Shown here piece after piece: positions 6,416 to 9,693 of a stretch of DNA of 9,693 nt; the stretch's first letter is position 1, and every line of letters begins with the position of its first letter. Source of the stretch: an uncultured Rhodospirillales bacterium. GTDB taxonomy: Bacteria; Pseudomonadota; Alphaproteobacteria; Rhodospirillales; Defluviicoccaceae. A model generated the notes under the pieces. The model ran no database searches and was not told the origin of the DNA. It worked only from the letters and a program-made list of their open reading frames with translations. The stretch lies in assembly GCA_937127205.1 (NCBI GenBank), contig CAKZLS010000569.1, positions 1-9,693 of the forward strand, given 5' to 3'. A program made the position numbers and the translations under genes.

Positions 6416-6433
6416 CCGGCGGGTCGCGCTCCG
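6416..6433 (+). other. Frameshift point in the adaptor gene
   Basis: Homologous reading passes from frame 2 (…CAG CTG CCG GCG GGT CGC) to frame 1 (TCC GTG GTT ACC GTC…) between 6416 and 6433. One base is missing, in a GC-rich stretch rich in cg/gc dinucleotides that is prone to read errors. No X-XXY-YYZ slippery heptamer is present here, which argues against programmed -1 frameshifting. Confidence 0.85.
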
Positions 6434-6714
6434 TGGTTACCGTCCACAAAGACGCCATTCTCAACCGCAAGGGCCGCACCATGGCCGTTGTGGTCGCCGA
6501 TGACACGGCCGAGATAAGGCCGGTTCGCCTCGGCGCCGCCGTCGGCAGTCGGTTCGAGGTGCTCGACGCGCTGGAACCCGGCGATGTCGTGGTGGTGCGC
6601 GGCAACGAGCGCCTGCGCCCCGGACAAAAGGTGCGTGCGCTGCAAACCGATACACCTGCACCTCCCACAGTAGAGGAAGCGCCATCAAACGAGCGGGCCC
6701 CGTCAACGACCACG

Positions 6715-6786
6715 GTACCGCCCAGCGCCAAGGTCCCGCCAAGCGCCAACGTGCCAAAGGGCGCTAAGGTGCGGGTAGGCGCAGAG
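6715..6786 (+). repeat. 18-base tandem repeat encoding a hexapeptide tail
   Basis: Four in-frame 18-base units (6715, 6733, 6751, 6769) encode VPPSAK, VPPSAN, VPKGAK and VRVGAE. The first two differ at few bases and the later ones decay. They form the extreme C-terminus of the adaptor, after a Pro/Thr/Ser/Glu-rich stretch. This is probably a disordered extension that grew by slippage. A role in binding the cell wall or a partner is possible but unsupported. Confidence 0.65.
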
Positions 6787-6788
6787 GG

Positions 6789-9693
6789 ATGAACCTGATC
6801 CGCCTGGCCATCGATCGGCCGATCGCCGTGTTGGCGGCGGTGCTGATGATCATTATGTTCGGTCTGGTGGCGTTGCGAACCATCCCCATCCAGCTGACCC
6901 CCGACATCACCAAACCGATTATCGTCGTCAAAACCAACTGGCCCGGAGCCGCCCCGGCGGAAGTGGAACGCGAGATCGTCATTCGCCAGGAGGAAAAGCT
7001 TCGCGGTCTCGACGGGCTCGAAGAAATGACCAGCCGGTCGCAACACGGCAAGGCCTCCGTGACCCTCGAATTCGGGCTTGGCCAGGATATGGACAAGGCC
7101 TTGTTGCTGGTGGCCAATCGCCTGGACCAAGTCACCGGCTATCCCGAGGAAGCCGACGAACCCACGCTGGACACCTCGGGCTCCGACGATCAGCCCATCG
7201 CCTGGTTCATTCTGGGGCGGGCGGAGGGCAACGAGCGCCCTATCCACACCTACCGTGACTTCGCCCGCGACGTCATCCGCGACCGTCTGGAGCGCGTCCC
7301 CGGTGTCAGCCGGGTCAATGTGTTCGGCGGCAACACCCGCGAACTGCGGATCGTCGTCGACCCCATGAAAATGGCCCGATACGGCCTTACCGTTCCAGCC
7401 GTGGTCGGGGCGCTGCGCGACGCCAACGCGTCCGTCTCCGCCGGCGACGTGGAAGAAGGCAAACGGCGGTATGTGGTTCGCAGCGAAGGCGACTTCACCA
7501 CACCCGAACAGGTTGACGCCGTTCTCTTGCGCTCCATCGCCGATCCCGCCACCGGACGGATCTCGCGGGTCACCCTCGGCGACATCGCCGATGTGGAATT
7601 CGATTACAAGGAACCGGATTCGACGATCCGCATCCTCGGCAAACCCGCGCTCGCGCTCAACGCGGTGCGAGAAACCGGCGCCAACGTCATCGAAACCATG
7701 GATGGCATCCAGGCGACCATCGAGGACCTGGGCGCCACCGTCCTGCCCGACCAAGGGCTGACCTTGATTCAGGTCTACAATGAGACCGTCTACATCGACT
7801 CCGCGGTGGAACTGGTGCGTCAGAACATCTGGATCGGCGGCACGCTCGCGGCGTTGATCCTGGTTCTGTTCCTGCGCTCGGGTCCGGCCACGTTGATCAT
7901 CACGTTGGCAATCCCTGTCTCCGTCATTGGTTCGTTCGTGGCCATGGCCGCGCTCGGCCGGTCCATCAACGTCATTTCGCTCGCCGGTATCGCCTTCGCC
8001 GTGGGCATGGTGGTGGACGCGGCCATCGTTGTCCTCGAAAACATTTATCGTCTCCGCCAGCGCGGCGTACCGCCCGCCCAGGCCGCCTACGAAGGCACCC
8101 GCCAGGTCTGGGGCGCGATCCTGGTCTCGGCGTTGACCACGGTGATGGTGTTTATCCCCATCCTGCTGCTGGAAGTGGAAGTGGGTCAGCTGTTCCGGGA
8201 CATCGCCGTCGCCATTTCCGTGTCGGTGGTGCTGTCGCTGATCGTCGCCATAACGGTTATACCGGCTTTGGCCAACCGCCTGCTTCGCGCTCCGGTTCAG
8301 GAAACCATTGAGAAGCGGCGCCTTCCGGGCGTCGACCGTCTGGCGTCTGGCTTTGTCGAGACCATCGTCGGTTTCACCAAACGCACGGTGTCCAAAAAAC
8401 CGATGGCATTCGGCACCGTGGCGGTCATCTGCGGCACGGCAGCCATCGCCACGTGGCTGTTTCTGCCGAAGCTTGAGTACCTGCCCGAAGGCAACCGCAA
8501 CCTCGTGTTCGGCGCCCTGCTGCCGCCGCCGGGCTACAACCTGGCCACCGCCACCGAGATCGGCAAGAGCGTGGAAGAGGACATCAGACATCTCTGGGCA
8601 ACGGAAACAGGCCCTGAAGCGGACCCGGGACAACCGCCGAAGATGCACCACTTCTTCTATGTCGCCCGCCCAGCCGGAACGTTCTTCGGCGCCAGTTCCA
8701 TGGAGCCCGAACGCGTCGGCGAGCTCATCCCCGTCCTCCAAAAACCGGTATTCAAGGAACCGGGCACCTTTGGCGTCATCTCTCAGCCGTCGATATTCGG
8801 ACGCGCCGTGGGAGGTGCACGGTCCATCGACTTGAATGTGTCCGGACCGGAACTCGAAGAGGTTCTCGACGTGGCCCAGCAGGCGGTGGGCCTGGTCGGC
8901 GCCGTTCTCCCCCGCGATCAGGGCAATCAGCTCCGGCCGAAGCCCGGTCTGGAATTGGGCGCGCCCGAGATCCGGATTTACCCCGATCCGGTGCGGCTCG
9001 CCGACAACGGCCTCAACGCTCGCGATTTGGGCGCGACCGTGGATGCGTTCAACGACGGGCTTCGCGTCGCCGAAATCACCGTCGACGGACAGCGGATCGA
9101 CCTCACCCTTTCCGGTCCGCAGAAGAGCATTTCGCAAACCCAGGGCATCGCCGATCTTCCCGTCGTCACCGATTCAGGCACCATCGTTCCGGTGAGCTCC
9201 CTGGCCGACGTGGTGGTCACCACCGGCCCTACGGAAGTACTGCACCTGGAAGGGGAGCGCACGGTGGTCATCGAAGTCAGGCCGGCGGCGAAAATGCCGC
9301 TGGAAGTTGCGATGGAAACCGTGCAGTCGGCGGTGATCGACGAACTGCGGGCGGGAGGACTGCCCGACGGCGTCAAACTCACCCTCGCCGGAACCGCCGA
9401 CAAACTGACCCAAACATGGGACGCCATGGTCTGGCAATTGGCGCTGGCCGTGGCCATCGTCTACCTGATCATGGCGGTGCTGTTCGAAAGCTTCGTCTTC
9501 CCGCTGATCATCATCCTGGCCGTGCCGCTGGCCACTGCGGGCGGCGTCGGCGGATTGGCATTGCTCAACCTGTTCGTCTATCAGCCGCTGGACATGCTGA
9601 CCATTCTCGGCTTCGTCATCCTGGTGGGGATTGTCGTCAATAACGCCATCCTGCTGGTTCATCAGACGCTGAAGCACGTGAGCGACGAAAGCA
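6789..9693 (+). CDS. RND efflux transporter permease (AcrB/HAE1-like), 3' end outside the window
   Basis: This is an inner-membrane proton-driven exporter that passes substrates to the adaptor and an outer-membrane channel. The frame is open from ATG 6789 to the window end (968 codons, no stop); the family is about 1020-1070 residues, so some 60-90 are missing. The N-terminus MNLIRLAIDRPIAV leads into TM1, then the periplasmic porter domain (PDITKPIIVVKTNWPGAAPAEVE, about 38-60). TM2-TM6 cover about 345-495, the second periplasmic half about 565-870, and TM8-TM10 about 880-958. The TM4 proton-relay segment reads GMVVDAAIVVLENIYR (406-421), so only Asp410 of the usual Asp pair is kept. TM10 reads GIVVNNAILLVH (947-958), with Asn where AcrB has Lys940. 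Its ATG overlaps the adaptor stop (ATGA), implying coupled translation. The substrate is unknown. Confidence 0.96.
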   Translation, partial: MNLIRLAIDRPIAVLAAVLMIIMFGLVALRTIPIQLTPDITKPIIVVKTNWPGAAPAEVEREIVIRQEEKLRGLDGLEEMTSRSQHGKASVTLEFGLGQDMDKALLLVANRLDQVTGYPEEADEPTLDTSGSDDQPIAWFILGRAEGNERPIHTYRDFARDVIRDRLERVPGVSRVNVFGGNTRELRIVVDPMKMARYGLTVPAVVGALRDANASVSAGDVEEGKRRYVVRSEGDFTTPEQVDAVLLRSIADPATGRISRVTLGDIADVEFDYKEPDSTIRILGKPALALNAVRETGANVIETMDGIQATIEDLGATVLPDQGLTLIQVYNETVYIDSAVELVRQNIWIGGTLAALILVLFLRSGPATLIITLAIPVSVIGSFVAMAALGRSINVISLAGIAFAVGMVVDAAIVVLENIYRLRQRGVPPAQAAYEGTRQVWGAILVSALTTVMVFIPILLLEVEVGQLFRDIAVAISVSVVLSLIVAITVIPALANRLLRAPVQETIEKRRLPGVDRLASGFVETIVGFTKRTVSKKPMAFGTVAVICGTAAIATWLFLPKLEYLPEGNRNLVFGALLPPPGYNLATATEIGKSVEEDIRHLWATETGPEADPGQPPKMHHFFYVARPAGTFFGASSMEPERVGELIPVLQKPVFKEPGTFGVISQPSIFGRAVGGARSIDLNVSGPELEEVLDVAQQAVGLVGAVLPRDQGNQLRPKPGLELGAPEIRIYPDPVRLADNGLNARDLGATVDAFNDGLRVAEITVDGQRIDLTLSGPQKSISQTQGIADLPVVTDSGTIVPVSSLADVVVTTGPTEVLHLEGERTVVIEVRPAAKMPLEVAMETVQSAVIDELRAGGLPDGVKLTLAGTADKLTQTWDAMVWQLALAVAIVYLIMAVLFESFVFPLIIILAVPLATAGGVGGLALLNLFVYQPLDMLTILGFVILVGIVVNNAILLVHQTLKHVSDES

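Larger units (their letters stand above)
5522..6792 (+). pseudogene. RND efflux periplasmic adaptor (HlyD/MFP family), frameshifted
   Basis: This is the membrane-fusion protein that would link an RND permease to an outer-membrane channel. Frame one (5522-6517) gives 331 residues: a signal peptide (about 1-37, ending SPAAA-QQ); the first lipoyl half (77-99, GEMRVDVGDRVEQGD); a coiled-coil hairpin (about 105-190); the second lipoyl half (193-223, IRAPYHGVVTQRHTEVGAHV); and the beta-barrel (about 224-290). After QLPAGR, near 6427, that frame turns to nonsense and stops at 6517. The expected continuation, SVVTVHKDAIL..RPVRLG..VVVRGNERLRPGQ, is in the next frame from about 6430 to 6792. Restoring one base gives a 423-residue protein of normal length, so a one-base deletion (real or a sequencing error) is the best reading. 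A weak AGGAG (5502-5506) lies 15 bases before the ATG. The C-terminus has a Pro/Ser-rich repeat tail. The 3' end overlaps the permease start by ATGA. Confidence 0.9.

Noticed and set aside
6416..6433. Programmed ribosomal frameshift in the adaptor gene
   Set aside because: No slippery heptamer is present, and adaptors of this family are not known to use frameshifting. A deletion or read error is simpler.
6402..9137. 911-codon open frame on the minus strand, antisense to the permease
   Set aside because: The product is rich in His, Arg, Gly and Asp with no domain, as expected for the mirror frame of a high-GC gene. The plus-strand permease is unmistakable, so this is a shadow.
1..9693. CRISPR array, tRNA or rRNA genes, insertion sequences, phage or defence genes
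   Set aside because: No regularly spaced repeats of CRISPR type, no cloverleaf or rRNA signature, and no transposase or integrase-like ORF were seen on either strand.

Overview
The window is high-GC bacterial DNA, most likely from an alphaproteobacterium; Rhodospirillales is a guess. The evidence is the compact gene order histone-deacetylase-like gene, xseB, ispA, dxs, all on the minus strand. The protein sequences fit that class, and there is a TTAA-N7-TTAA element of the kind bound by CtrA. No database search was possible, so the taxonomy is inference.

Layout from left to right. Positions 1-227 hold no convincing gene but contain two strong nested inverted repeats just beyond the 3' end of dxs. 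Positions 228-3360 (minus strand) are a tight operon transcribed xseB -> ispA -> dxs. It encodes the small subunit of exonuclease VII, farnesyl diphosphate synthase and 1-deoxyxylulose-5-phosphate synthase. xseB and ispA overlap by 14 bases, and ispA and dxs are 54 bases apart. Dxs starts the MEP pathway and IspA condenses its C5 products to C15, so the operon spans the entry and first branch of isoprenoid synthesis. Positions 3361-3622 are a 262-base intergenic region rich in palindromes and phased repeats, the likely promoter region of the operon. Positions 3623-4573 (minus) encode a class II-type histone deacetylase/acetylpolyamine amidohydrolase homologue with an intact zinc site.

Positions 4750-9693 form a drug-efflux-type module. 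A TetR/AcrR repressor (minus) is divergent from an RND periplasmic adaptor gene (plus), which overlaps an RND inner-membrane permease gene by ATGA. The permease runs off the right edge. A clear inverted repeat in the divergent intergenic region is the probable TetR operator. The adaptor gene is broken by a one-base frameshift near 6416-6433, so as written the pump lacks an intact adaptor. This could be a real pseudogenisation or a sequencing error. No outer-membrane channel gene is visible before the window ends.

The coding content belongs to known families, and I found no convincing new multi-gene system. The most interesting unexplained signals are non-coding: the nested inverted repeats at 1-187, the operator-like cluster at 3421-3570, the 23-base-period direct repeat upstream of the deacetylase gene, and the double palindrome in front of the efflux genes.
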